Source of the DNA: Streptomyces griseus subsp. griseus | Lineage (GTDB): Bacteria; Actinomycetota; Actinomycetes; Streptomycetales; Streptomycetaceae | Assembly: GCF_000720255.1 (NCBI RefSeq) | Contig: NZ_JOJE01000012.1 | Span: 101,015-165,014 of the forward strand | Length of the DNA: 64,000 bases | Direction: 5' to 3' | In this document: piece after piece, positions 25,963 through 35,119 of the stretch | How positions within the stretch are numbered: the stretch's first letter is position 1 | Layout: the number at the start of each line of letters is the position of its first letter | Notes under the pieces: generated by a model | Databases searched by the model: none | Seen by the model: only the letters and a program-made list of their open reading frames with translations | What the model was told of the DNA's origin: nothing | Program-made: the position numbers and the translations under genes

Positions 25963-26310
25963 ATGGCCGCAGGAGGCTTCTGCAAGTTGCCGAACGGCAT
26001 GGTGGTGGTGGCACTCAACCTGCCCAGCCCCGCCGCCGACGGCTTCGCCGGGAGCACCGCTCCCGGGGGAGTGCGCGTGCTCGTCCACGCGCAGAACCGC
26101 GCCCGGGCCCTGACCAGGCTCCGCAACCTCGGCATGCGCGCGATCTACCTGCGGGGCAACGCCGCCCCGCCCACCCCGGACGAGATCACGGCCGTCCTGC
26201 ACCACCCCGACGGCCTGATATGGCGCACGGCCCCCGACAACGGGGTCACGGTCATCGAACTGTGGCGCCCGATCCGCTCCCTCCTGAGGCGGCCCACGCC
26301 CCAGACATGA
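25963..26310 (+). CDS. Conserved hypothetical protein (115 aa)
   Basis: A soluble, compact protein starting MAAGGFCKLPNGMVVVALN; the middle section VRVLVHAQNRARALTRLRNLGMRAIYLRGNA looks like an alternating strand-helix fold, and the tail VTVIELWRPIRSLLRRP is basic. No catalytic motif is visible. It lies between the M6 protease and pncA; the latter is convergent. Coding bias is normal for the genome, so I believe it is expressed, but I do not recognise the family with certainty. Confidence 0.6.
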   Translation: MAAGGFCKLPNGMVVVALNLPSPAADGFAGSTAPGGVRVLVHAQNRARALTRLRNLGMRAIYLRGNAAPPTPDEITAVLHHPDGLIWRTAPDNGVTVIELWRPIRSLLRRPTPQT

Positions 26311-26354
26311 CCCCCGTGAGCCCCCGTGAGTCCCGCGCCGCGGCCGGGGAGCCG

Positions 26355-26939
26355 CTACACCACCGGCTTCCCGGAGAGCTCCACCCCGGCCGCGCGCAGC
26401 TCGCCCAGCGCTCGGTCGGTGGTCTCCTCGGCCACTCCGGCGGTGAGGTCCAGCAGGACCTGGGTGCGGAAGCCCTCGCGGGCCGCGTCCAGGGCGGTGG
26501 CCTTCACGCAGTGGTCGGTCGCTATGCCCACGACGTCCACCTCGTCGATCTCCCGGGCGCGCAGCCAGTCGCTCAGCTTCACCCCGTTCTCGTCGGTGCC
26601 CTCGAACCCGCTGTAGGCGGCCGCGTAGGCCCCCTTGTCGAAGACCGCGTCGATCGCCCCGGACGCGACCGCGGGCGCGAAGTTCGGGTGGAAGCCGACA
26701 CCCTCCGTACCCGCGACGCAGTGCGCGGGCCAGGAGCGGACGAAGTCGGGGTTGTCGGCGAAGTGACCGCCGGGTGCGATGTGGTGGTCGCGGGTGGCCA
26801 CGACATGCCGGTAGCCGGCCGGCGCCTGCCCGATGAGTTCGGTGATGGCGGCGGCGACGTCGGCACCCCCGGCCACCGCGAGACTGCCCCCCTCGCAGAA
26901 GTCGTTCTGCACGTCTACGACGATCAAGGCGCGGCGCAT
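26355..26939 (-). CDS. pncA: Nicotinamidase
   Basis: 194 residues from ATG 26939 (MRRALIVVDVQNDF). Isochorismatase-fold hydrolase converting nicotinamide to nicotinate plus ammonia for NAD salvage. The catalytic triad is visible as Asp9, Lys102 (VFDKG) and Cys144 (ATDHCVKATALDA); metal ligands are probably Asp51 and His53 (TRDHHIAPGGH) and His84. Its product is the substrate of the nicotinate phosphoribosyltransferase encoded just upstream on the same strand, so the two form a pathway unit although 133 bases separate them. Confidence 0.93.
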   Translation of the reverse strand: MRRALIVVDVQNDFCEGGSLAVAGGADVAAAITELIGQAPAGYRHVVATRDHHIAPGGHFADNPDFVRSWPAHCVAGTEGVGFHPNFAPAVASGAIDAVFDKGAYAAAYSGFEGTDENGVKLSDWLRAREIDEVDVVGIATDHCVKATALDAAREGFRTQVLLDLTAGVAEETTDRALGELRAAGVELSGKPVV

Positions 26940-27072
26940 GGTCGGTGTCCTTCGACTGTGGGATCTCGGTGATGGGGTGCTGGCCCGGCCGTGAGTTTCA
27001 GAAGCTTCCGAGCCTAGAGACTTCCTGGGCGGTGCGGGAGGGGGCGTCAAGGGGGCGTATGCGGCACTTGCT

Positions 27073-28470
27073 CTAGCTACCCGACTGCCCCTGCACGTAC
27101 TCCGTCGGAATCACGGGTTCCCCTCGGGACAGCTGGGTCGCCGACAGCGGTAGGCCGCCGCGGGCCGCCGTGTGACGGTCGCGGACGACGTCCAGCGGCT
27201 CGTGGGCGACGACCTCGCCGCCCTTGACCAGCTCGACCAGGAGCCGGAGGTCCGCCAGCTCGGGAGGCACCGGGCCGGTGCCGACGACCTCGGCCTCCGC
27301 CGCCCCGTACGCGTCCAGCCGCCGCGCGGCCCACTTGCGGCCGCCGATGGAGGTCTTGCCGCCGGACGACTTCTTCGCCACCGGCACCAGCGGTGCCTCC
27401 GGGTCGGCGGTCTCGGCGCGGGCGACCAGCTTGTAGACCATCGAGGCCGTCGGGTGCCCGGACCCGGTCACCAGCTGCGTGCCGACGCCGTACGCGTCGA
27501 CGGGCGCCGCGGCCAGCGAGGCGATCGCGTACTCGTCGAGGTCGGAGGTCACGATGATCTTCGTGTCGGTCGCGCCCAGCGCGTCCAGCTGCTGGCGCAC
27601 CCGGTGCGCGACGAGCAGCAGGTCCCCGGAGTCGATGCGGACGGCGCCCAGCTCGGGCCCGGCCACCTCGACGGCCAGCCGCACGGCCTCGGTGACGTCG
27701 TAGGTGTCGACGAGCAGGGTCGTGCCCCGGCCCAGCGAGTCGACCTGGGCCGTGAAGGCGTCCCGTTCGGTGTCGTGCAGCAGGGTGAAGGCGTGGGCGG
27801 ACGTGCCCACCGTCGGGATTCCGTAGCGGAAGCCGGCGGCGAGGTCGGAGGTGGTGGTGAAGCCACCGATGTACGCGGCGCGGGACGCGGCGACGGCGGC
27901 CAGCTCGTGAGTACGGCGGGCGCCCATCTCGATCAGCGGCCGCTCCCCGGCGGCCGAGGACATCCGGGAGGCGGCGGCCGCGATCGCGGAGTCGTGGTTG
28001 AGGATGGAGAGGATCACGGTCTCCAGGAGCACGCACTCCGCGAAGGAGCCCTCGACGCGCATGATCGGGGAGCCGGGGAAGTACACCTCGCCCTCGGGGT
28101 AACCCCAGATGTCACCCGAGAAGCGGTACGCGCCGAGCCAGTCCAGGGTCTCCTCGTCCACGATCTGCCGCTCGCGCAGGAAGCCGAGGACGTCCGCGTC
28201 GAAGCGGAAGTTCTCCACGGCGTCCAGGACACGCCCGGTGCCCGCGACGACTCCGTAGCGCCGGCCCTCCGGCAGCCGCCGGGTGAAGACCTCGAACACC
28301 GACCGCCGCCCGGCGGTGCCCGCCTTCAGCGCGGCCTGCAGCATCGTCAACTCGTACTGGTCCGTGAAGAGCGCCGTGGAGGGAACGCCCACCCGTCGCC
28401 CACCACCGTCCTTCTGAGGAAGCGCTTCGCGCCCTTCTTCTTCCGGCAGTCCAAGGTCCGCTGTGTTCAT
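27073..28470 (-). CDS. pncB: Nicotinate phosphoribosyltransferase
   Basis: 465 residues from ATG 28470, a start inferred mainly from family position of TALFTDQYELTMLQAAL; a later start is possible because residues 1-30 are low-complexity. Converts nicotinate and PRPP to nicotinate mononucleotide (Preiss-Handler NAD salvage). Landmarks are TDQYELTM, RTHELAAVAASRAAYIGGF, GTSAHAFTLLH (histidine of the family), VRIDSGDL and VTSDLDEY. The gene diverges from clpS with only about 55 bases between start codons, so their promoters overlap back-to-back. Confidence 0.94.
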   Translation of the reverse strand: MNTADLGLPEEEGREALPQKDGGGRRVGVPSTALFTDQYELTMLQAALKAGTAGRRSVFEVFTRRLPEGRRYGVVAGTGRVLDAVENFRFDADVLGFLRERQIVDEETLDWLGAYRFSGDIWGYPEGEVYFPGSPIMRVEGSFAECVLLETVILSILNHDSAIAAAASRMSSAAGERPLIEMGARRTHELAAVAASRAAYIGGFTTTSDLAAGFRYGIPTVGTSAHAFTLLHDTERDAFTAQVDSLGRGTTLLVDTYDVTEAVRLAVEVAGPELGAVRIDSGDLLLVAHRVRQQLDALGATDTKIIVTSDLDEYAIASLAAAPVDAYGVGTQLVTGSGHPTASMVYKLVARAETADPEAPLVPVAKKSSGGKTSIGGRKWAARRLDAYGAAEAEVVGTGPVPPELADLRLLVELVKGGEVVAHEPLDVVRDRHTAARGGLPLSATQLSRGEPVIPTEYVQGQSGS

Positions 28471-28511
28471 GACTAGAGATCGTACTCCCTTTTCGTCGGT
28501 GTGACGATTTC

Positions 28512-28517
28512 TAGAAT
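28512..28517 (+). promoter_or_regulatory. -10 box for leaderless clpS transcript
   Basis: TAGAAT ends 10 bases before ATG 28528. A start site about 7-10 bases downstream would give a leaderless mRNA, which fits the absence of a ribosome site. Confidence 0.55.
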
Positions 28518-28527
28518 GCGTGGCAGC

Positions 28528-28845
28528 ATGGGCCTTGTGACGTCACCCGCGCCCCTGGAGATCGAACGTACCGAGTCGGCGGAGGAGGTCTTCGCCGTCC
28601 CCGAGCCGGACGTCCCCTGGGTCACCATCGTCCACAACGACCCGGTCAACCTCATGAGCTATGTGACGTACGTCTTCCAGACGTACTTCGGCTACTCCAA
28701 GGACAAGGCCACCAAGCTCATGCTCGACGTCCACCACAAGGGTCGGGCGGTCGTCTCCAGCGGCACGCGTGAGGAGATGGAACGCGACGTGCAGGCCATG
28801 CACGGCTACGGCCTGTGGGCCACGCTTCAGCAGGACCGGAAATGA
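28528..28845 (+). CDS. clpS: ATP-dependent Clp protease adaptor ClpS
   Basis: 105 residues. The N-end-rule adaptor delivers proteins with destabilising N-terminal residues to ClpAP/ClpCP. The core ClpS motif is present: [20 protein letters not shown], where the HNDPVNLM segment forms the N-degron pocket, followed by [20 protein letters not shown] 28528 is preferred over upstream in-frame codons because of the TAGAAT box; GTG 28537 is another possibility. It is followed by the DUF2017 gene usually found with clpS in actinobacteria. Confidence 0.95.
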   Translation: MGLVTSPAPLEIERTESAEEVFAVPEPDVPWVTIVHNDPVNLMSYVTYVFQTYFGYSKDKATKLMLDVHHKGRAVVSSGTREEMERDVQAMHGYGLWATLQQDRK

Positions 28846-28886
28846 CCCGACCCCGCCCGCAGGACCGGAAGTAGCGATACGCCCTG

Positions 28887-29489
28887 ATGCCAGGAACCTT
28901 CGAACCGCTCCCCGGCGGCGGCGCGGCCGTCGCCCTCGACGACGTCGAGATCTCCATCATCCGGTCGCTGGCCGTCCAGCTGCTGGAACTCATCGGCCCG
29001 GGCCCCGCCGAGGACGCCCCCGACGACCCGCTCGCCGAGCTCTTCTCCGAGGGCCCGAGCGAACCGCCCGCCGACCCGGTCCTGCGTCGGCTCTTCCCCG
29101 ACGCCTACGGCGACCCGGAGGGCACCCCGGGTCCCCAGCGGGCCGAGGAGGAGCGGGCGCACTCCGCCGAGTTCCGCCGTTACACCGAGAACGACCTGCG
29201 CGCCGGCAAGCGCGACAACGCCCTCGCCGTGATCCGCTCCCTGGACGCGCTCGCGCCGGAGGGGGAGGGCGGGGCGGTCCTCAAACTGTCGCCCGAGGAG
29301 GCCCAGCGGTGGCTCGGCGCCCTCAACGACCTCCGGCTGGCGATCGGCTCGCGGCTGGACATCTCCGACGAGGACGACACCGATCTGCTCTACCGGCTCC
29401 CGGACGACGACCCGCGCAAGCCGATGGTGATGGCCTATCTGTGGCTGGGCGGCCTCCAGGAAACGCTCATCTCCACCCTGCTCCCCTGA
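28887..29489 (+). CDS. DUF2017 protein (ClpS-associated)
   Basis: 200 residues. The protein starts with an ALDDVEISIIRSLAVQLLELI helix and contains the conserved C-terminal block EEAQRWLGALNDLRLAIGSRLDI and MAYLWLGGLQETLI, landmarks of the actinobacterial DUF2017 family. It is acidic and soluble. The clpS-DUF2017 order is widely kept in actinobacteria, suggesting a role with the Clp adaptor, but no biochemical function is known to me. Confidence 0.88.
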   Translation: MPGTFEPLPGGGAAVALDDVEISIIRSLAVQLLELIGPGPAEDAPDDPLAELFSEGPSEPPADPVLRRLFPDAYGDPEGTPGPQRAEEERAHSAEFRRYTENDLRAGKRDNALAVIRSLDALAPEGEGGAVLKLSPEEAQRWLGALNDLRLAIGSRLDISDEDDTDLLYRLPDDDPRKPMVMAYLWLGGLQETLISTLLP

Positions 29490-29844
29490 CATATGCCCTG
29501 ATGTGTGTGGGTTCTGTGTTCGCTCAGAGGACGCTCAAATCCGGATAACGATCGCGTCACCGTGACGGCCCCCTTGGGGTTCCGGTAAGCGATTTGTCCG
29601 GTTCTTCTTGAGTCATGCGTCACAAACCGAGCGCGTGATCAATGTTGCGGCCGTGATAAATCTTCACGACCGCCCGGGCGAACACCACCCGAATGTTCGG
29701 CCGGGTGCGCCACCGAGCCGACGGATCGTCGGCCAGGCACGAGCGGGCTCGCGAAGCCCGCTCAACTCCATCATCCGGGGGGATCGAGACCCGATCCGAG
29801 GCCGACGAGAGGCCCGGATCGGCATGGAGAAAGGCGCACCACAC
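29490..29844. other. 355-base leader/intergenic region before the amino acid permease
   Basis: No gene seen. The left part is relatively AT-rich with several TGATAAAT/TGATCAAT-like stretches suggestive of promoter DNA (about 29637-29662). The right part contains three strong stem-loops listed separately. Confidence 0.55.
29717..29822 (+). promoter_or_regulatory. Structured 5' leader of the amino acid permease (three stem-loops)
   Basis: Stem-loop A: GCCGACG (29717-29723) / CGTCGGC (29727-29733). Stem-loop B: GAGCGGGCT (29741-29749), 5-nt loop, AGCCCGCTC (29755-29763). Stem-loop C: CCGATCCG-a-GGCC (29791-29803), 7-nt loop, GGCC-CGGATCGG (29811-29822), 12 bp with one bulged A. C ends immediately before the first ATG and close to the ribosome site AGAAAGG, so it could control translation. 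I cannot match it to a known riboswitch. Confidence 0.55.
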
Positions 29845-31269
29845 ATGACCTCAGCGCAGGTCGACAAGGACACGACCCCCGAAGAGGGGTACGAGCGCGG
29901 GCTCGGCAGCCGCCAGGTCCAGATGATCGCGATCGGCGGCGCCATCGGCGTCGGCCTCTTCCTGGGCGCCGGGGCGAACATCGCCAAGGCCGGTCCCAGC
30001 CTCATCTTCATGTACGCCCTCGCCGGCGTGATCATCTTCTTCATCATGCGGGCGCTCGGCGAACTCCTGCTCTACCGCCCCGTCTCGGGCTCCTTCGCGG
30101 AGTACTCGCGCGAATTCCTCGGCCCGTTCTTCGGCTACTTCACCGGCTGGACGTACTGGCTGATGTGGGTCGTCACCGGCATGGCGGAACTCACCGCCGC
30201 CGCGATCTACGTCAACTACTGGTTCCCGGCCATCCCCCGGTGGGTGACGGCCCTGGTCTTCCTGGTGATCCTCTTCGGGGTGAACCTGATCTCCGTGAAG
30301 CTCTTCGGCGAGCTGGAGTTCTGGTTCTCGATGGTCAAGGTCACCGCCCTCATCGGCATGATCGTCATCGGCCTCGGCGTGCTCACCTTCGGCTTCAGCT
30401 CCGCCGGCGACACCGCAGCGGTCTCCAACCTCTGGGCCTTCGACGGCTTCTTCCCCAAGGGTGTCGGCTCGTCCCTGATGACCCTCCAGGGCGTCATGTT
30501 CGCCTACCTCGCCGTCGAACTGGTCGGCGTCACGGCCGGCGAGTCCGAGGACCCCGAGAAGACCCTGCCCAAGGCGATCAACACCCTGCCCTGGCGCATC
30601 GCGCTCTTCTACGTCGGCGCCCTCACCGTGATCCTCTGCGTGGTGAAGTGGACCGAGTTCGCGCCGGGCGTCAGCCCCTTCGTCGCCGCCTTCGCCAAGA
30701 TCGGCATCCCGGCGGGCGCGGGCATCGTCAACTTCGTGGTGCTGACCGCGGCCCTGTCCTCCTGCAACTCCGGCATGTACTCCACGGGCCGCATGCTGCG
30801 CAACCTCGCCGACAGCGGCGAGGCCCCCGCGGTCTTCAAGAAGCTGTCCGGGTCCAAGACCCCGGCCTTCGGCATCACGGTCTCGGTCCTCTTCATGGGC
30901 ATCGGCGTGGTCCTGAACTACATCGTCCCGGAGAAGGCCTTCGGCTACGTCACCTCCGTCGCCACCGCGGCCGGCATCTGGACCTGGCTGATGATCCTGG
31001 TCAGCCACGTCCTCTACCGCCGCGCGGTCGACGCGGGCCGCCTGCCCGCCTCCTCCTTCCCGGCGCCGGGCGGCACGGTGTGCAGCTGGATCGCCATCGT
31101 CTTCCTGCTCTTCGTCACCGGCCTCATCGCCTACGACAGCGAATCGCGCGTCTGCCTGTACGTCATGGCCGGCTGGGCCGCCGCCCTCGCCATCGGCTGG
31201 TTCGCCCTCAAGGCGAGCAACCCGCAGGTCACCCAGCGCCGCGACCCGGAGCTCGAAAAGATCGGCTGA
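29845..31269 (+). CDS. Amino acid permease (APC superfamily)
   Basis: 474 residues from ATG 29845, preferred over ATG 29824 because AGAAAGG sits about 10 bases upstream. The N-terminal GLGSRQVQMIAIGGAIGVGLFLGAGANI is the hallmark of the AAT/GabP/AnsP-type amino acid permeases, with twelve membrane spans and the LSSCNSGMYSTGRMLRNLA block in helix 8. It imports an amino acid using the proton gradient; the substrate is not readable, though asparagine, aromatic or GABA permeases share this pattern. Expression may be controlled by the structured leader upstream. Confidence 0.92.
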   Translation: MTSAQVDKDTTPEEGYERGLGSRQVQMIAIGGAIGVGLFLGAGANIAKAGPSLIFMYALAGVIIFFIMRALGELLLYRPVSGSFAEYSREFLGPFFGYFTGWTYWLMWVVTGMAELTAAAIYVNYWFPAIPRWVTALVFLVILFGVNLISVKLFGELEFWFSMVKVTALIGMIVIGLGVLTFGFSSAGDTAAVSNLWAFDGFFPKGVGSSLMTLQGVMFAYLAVELVGVTAGESEDPEKTLPKAINTLPWRIALFYVGALTVILCVVKWTEFAPGVSPFVAAFAKIGIPAGAGIVNFVVLTAALSSCNSGMYSTGRMLRNLADSGEAPAVFKKLSGSKTPAFGITVSVLFMGIGVVLNYIVPEKAFGYVTSVATAAGIWTWLMILVSHVLYRRAVDAGRLPASSFPAPGGTVCSWIAIVFLLFVTGLIAYDSESRVCLYVMAGWAAALAIGWFALKASNPQVTQRRDPELEKIG

Positions 31270-31354
31270 CCGGTACCCGACAGGACGTCCGGCCGTAGGG
31301 AGTACTCGTGGCACTCCCCACGGCAGCCGCTCAGGACGTCCGGCATATGAGCCG

Positions 31355-31379
31355 CCGCGTACCATCCCTCGGTACGCGG
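31355..31379 (+). terminator. Stem-loop between permease and mec
   Basis: CCGCGTACC (31355-31363) / GGTACGCGG (31371-31379), 7-nt loop, no T tract. It lies after the permease and just before the mec promoter; termination is plausible but not certain. A 13-bp direct repeat CAGGACGTCCGGC flanks it upstream. Confidence 0.45.
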
Positions 31380-31405
31380 TGGCCCACATGCTTATCCTGA
31401 CGACC

Positions 31406-31828
31406 ATGCTGACCATCACCCAGGCCCTCCACGACCAGATCGTCGCCCACGCGCGCGAGGACCACCCCGACGAGGCCTGCGGCGTCGTCGCGGGCCCCGC
31501 GGGCTCCGGCCGCCCCGAGCGCTTCATCCCCATGCTGAACGCGGCCCGCTCGCCCACCTTCTACGAGTTCGACTCGCAGGACCTGCTCAACCTCTACCGC
31601 GAGATGGACGACCGCGACGAGGAGCCGGTGGTCATCTACCACTCCCACACCGCGACCGAGGCCTACCCCTCCCGCACCGACATCTCCTACGCCAACGAGC
31701 CCGGCGCCCACTACGTCCTGGTCTCCACCGCCGACACCGACGGGGCCGGCGACTTCCAGTTCCGCTCGTTCCGCATCGTCGAGGGCGTGGTGACCGAGGA
31801 GGACGTCAAGGTCGTCGAGGCATACTGA
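31406..31828 (+). CDS. mec: JAMM/MPN metalloprotease, Mec-like ([CysO]-cysteine hydrolase)
   Basis: 140 residues. The JAMM zinc signature is complete: Glu23 (DEACGVV) and H79-S-H81 followed seven residues later by Ser89 and then Asp92 (YHSHTATEAYPSRTD). In Mycobacterium tuberculosis the orthologue Mec releases cysteine from the CysO carrier. Here cysO and cysM lie 1.4 kb downstream, supporting the same role; it may also trim the C-terminal Met-Ala of CysO. TATCCT (31394-31399) ends 6 bases before ATG 31406, indicating a leaderless mRNA. Confidence 0.85.
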   Translation: MLTITQALHDQIVAHAREDHPDEACGVVAGPAGSGRPERFIPMLNAARSPTFYEFDSQDLLNLYREMDDRDEEPVVIYHSHTATEAYPSRTDISYANEPGAHYVLVSTADTDGAGDFQFRSFRIVEGVVTEEDVKVVEAY

Positions 31829-31875
31829 CCGTCGTACGCACACGTCGTACGCTCGGACAACTCGCCGTATCGGAG

Positions 31876-32919
31876 ATGGTGTTGACGCGACGCCCGCACG
31901 GACAGCGCCCCACGATCGAGGACGTCGCACGCCGGTCGGGGGTGTCGAGATCCACGGTGTCACGGGTGATCAACGCCGAGCCCAAGGTGCGCGCCGAGGT
32001 CGTCGAACGCGTCCGCGAGGTGATCGCCGAGCTCGGCTACGTCCCCAACCAGGCCGCCCGTCAGCTCGTCACCCGCCGCACGAACGCCGTCGCGGTCGTG
32101 GCCACCCAGCCACAGGACCGGCTCTTCCTCGACCCGTTCTTCGACTGCCTCTTACGGGGCATCCGCCGGGAACTCGCCCGGCACGGCTCCCAGCCGGTCC
32201 TGCTCTTCCTCGACGAGCCCGACGACCACGCCCGGGTCGCCGACTACCTCGGCGGCGGCCACGTCGACGGCGCCCTGCTGTTCTCCCTGCGCCCCGGCGA
32301 CCGGCTGCCCGAGATGACCGACCGGGCCGGCCTGCCCGCCGTCTTCGGCGGCCGCCCCCTCCCCGGCGACGGCGACACCGCGCCCCGCCACCCCTACGTC
32401 GACGGGGACAACCGCGGCGGGGCCCGCCAGGCCGTCCAGCACCTCGTCTCGCTCGGCCGCACCCGCGTCGCCACCGTCACCGGCCCCTACGACCAGGAGA
32501 ACTCCGCCGCCGAACGCCTCGCCGGCTACCGGGACGTCCTCCCCGACACCTCCTCGGACCTCGTCGAGCGCGCCGACTACACCCGGCAGGGCGGTGCCGA
32601 CGCCATGGCCAAGCTGCTCGCCGGGTGCCCCGACCTCGACGCCGTCTTCGTCGCCTCCGACCTCATGGCCTCCGGCGCCCTGCAGACCCTGCGGGAGCAC
32701 GGCCGCCGGGTCCCCGAGGACGTGGCCGTCGTCGGCTTCGACGACCTCACCGACATCGCCGAGGCCACCGACCCGCCCCTGACCACGATCCGCCAGGACG
32801 CCGAGGAGATGGGCCGGCTGATGGCCCGCCTGCTCTTCGACCGCACCGCCGGGATCGCCGCTACGGACGTGTCCTCCGTGGTCATACCCACACAACTGGT
32901 GCGGCGCGACTCCGCCTGA
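31876..32919 (+). CDS. LacI family transcriptional regulator
   Basis: 347 residues. LacI helix-turn-helix PTIEDVARRSGVSRSTVSRVIN (about residues 12-33), hinge region VPNQAARQLVTRRTNAVAVV, then a periplasmic-binding-protein-like effector domain ending FDDLTDIAEATDPPLTTIRQ. Members usually repress sugar-utilisation genes and bind DNA as dimers. It lies 47 bases after mec on the same strand and before the cysteine leader, in a cluster about sulfur, not sugars, so its target may be elsewhere or nearby (the ATGTG-GGAT-CACAT site). Start codon choice among ATG 31876, GTG 31879 and TTG 31882 is uncertain. Confidence 0.88.
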   Translation: MVLTRRPHGQRPTIEDVARRSGVSRSTVSRVINAEPKVRAEVVERVREVIAELGYVPNQAARQLVTRRTNAVAVVATQPQDRLFLDPFFDCLLRGIRRELARHGSQPVLLFLDEPDDHARVADYLGGGHVDGALLFSLRPGDRLPEMTDRAGLPAVFGGRPLPGDGDTAPRHPYVDGDNRGGARQAVQHLVSLGRTRVATVTGPYDQENSAAERLAGYRDVLPDTSSDLVERADYTRQGGADAMAKLLAGCPDLDAVFVASDLMASGALQTLREHGRRVPEDVAVVGFDDLTDIAEATDPPLTTIRQDAEEMGRLMARLLFDRTAGIAATDVSSVVIPTQLVRRDSA

Positions 32920-32979
32920 GCGGCCGTACCCGCCCGTCTGAACAGGGTGGTCTCACTACCCGGCCGGAATTCGTCCGCG

Positions 32980-32993
32980 ATGTGGGATCACAT
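32980..32993. promoter_or_regulatory. Operator-like palindrome upstream of the leader peptide
   Basis: ATGTG-GGAT-CACAT, 14 bases, 37 bases before the leader peptide start and overlapping the expected -35 position of its promoter (TACGAT at 33018-33023). Confidence 0.5.
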
Positions 32994-33029
32994 TCCAGGA
33001 GCCGGACCGGGAATCGATACGATGAGCCC

Positions 33030-33125
33030 ATGGTTTTCCACGACGTGAGCGACAAGACGCCGGGCCCGCTGCTCGTCGCGCGGCTGCACGTCGACCTGTG
33101 CAGGCTCGCCAGCGCCATCTGTTGA
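33030..33125 (+). CDS. Putative cysteine-responsive leader peptide (31 aa)
   Basis: A 31-codon reading frame beginning MVFHDVSDKT and ending in the hallmark LHVDLCRLASAIC followed by a stop. Short peptides with the HVDLxRxxSAxC pattern precede sulfur-metabolism genes in many actinobacteria and are annotated as putative leader peptides. TACGAT (33018-33023) lies six bases before the ATG, so the mRNA starts essentially at the peptide. The terminal Cys codon, with another Cys codon nearby, would sense cysteinyl-tRNA supply and regulate the cysO-cysM transcript, i.e. attenuation. Recognition is by pattern; attenuation here is inference. Confidence 0.75.
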   Translation: MVFHDVSDKTPGPLLVARLHVDLCRLASAIC

Positions 33126-33143
33126 CGCCGGCCCTGCCGCCGT

Positions 33144-33159
33144 ACGGCCCGTGAGCCGT
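33144..33159 (+). promoter_or_regulatory. Small stem-loop after the leader peptide
   Basis: ACGGC (33144-33148) / GCCGT (33155-33159) with loop CCGTGA, 18 bases after the leader stop codon, in a GC-rich stretch. It might be part of an attenuator; no T tract follows. Confidence 0.35.
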
Positions 33160-33243
33160 GGCGCGTCACACTCCTGCTGTACCGCTTCACCCGCGCTGCC
33201 GCGCGCCCACCGACCCGACACCATCCGACAGGAGCCCTGAGCC

Positions 33244-34478
<1,235 letters not shown>

Positions 34479-34485
34479 ACCCGGC

Positions 34486-34938
34486 TCACCCCGTCAGGTG
34501 ACGGACCTGGTCCCACAGGACCGGGTCCACCACACCCACCCGGCGACGGAAGTCGTCCACCCGGACGCGGCGCACCTCGTCCGTCTCCAGGAAGCTCGCC
34601 CGGCCCCGAGCGTCGCCCACGGAGCCCGGCGGCAGCGCGATCACCCCGGCCCGCCCGCTGTGGTTCTTGCTGGTGATCTTCGCGACGGTCACGTGCCGCC
34701 CCCGCACCGCCAGCACCAGACACGGCCGGTCCTTCTCACCCCGCCCGTCCTCGAACGGCACCTTCGCCCACCAGATCTCCGCAGGCTGCGGCCGCCCGGC
34801 GGGCCGCCGCCCGGGCCGCCCCGGCGGCCGTGTCCTGCGACCCCCGGGACGCCGCCCGCGCCCCCACCCGTCGACGAGGGTCGAGACCAGGGCGAGCAGC
34901 ACCACCGCCGCGATCGCCAGCCACCAGGACGTGTCCAT
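34486..34938 (-). CDS. Membrane-anchored PemK/MazF-like protein
   Basis: 150 residues. One N-terminal membrane helix (MDTSWWLAIAAVVLLALVST), a basic Pro/Arg linker, then a PemK/MazF-fold domain (AEIWWAKVPFEDGRGEKDRP, PCLVLAVRG, VTVAKITSKNH). MazF-family toxins are endoribonucleases, but a membrane-tethered version is unusual and no antitoxin gene is present, so it is more likely a conserved non-toxin relative. It is convergent with cysM (8-base gap). Confidence 0.75.
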   Translation of the reverse strand: MDTSWWLAIAAVVLLALVSTLVDGWGRGRRPGGRRTRPPGRPGRRPAGRPQPAEIWWAKVPFEDGRGEKDRPCLVLAVRGRHVTVAKITSKNHSGRAGVIALPPGSVGDARGRASFLETDEVRRVRVDDFRRRVGVVDPVLWDQVRHLTG

Positions 34939-35119
34939 ACTGGATGACGGTACAAGCAGTGGCGCTCAGGGCCAGCCGAACCGGTGACAGCACAGGTGAG
35001 TTCGCCCACAACAGCCCTTGGCGGAGGAGCGACCGGGGGTTTTGCGCCTTACGCTCGACGGACCGCACGACCCCCGACGCCCCTTCTCCCGTTCCCCCGC
35101 CAGCGGAGGTTTCTGTTCC

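Noticed and set aside
29490..29844. Glycine, ykkC (guanidine) or T-box riboswitch in the permease leader
   Set aside because: None of the conserved sequence elements of these classes was seen; only generic stem-loops are supported.
33030..33125. Treating the short frame as part of a longer frame that runs through the LacI gene
   Set aside because: The upstream part is an off-frame shadow of the LacI gene; the leader starts at its own ATG after a -10 box.
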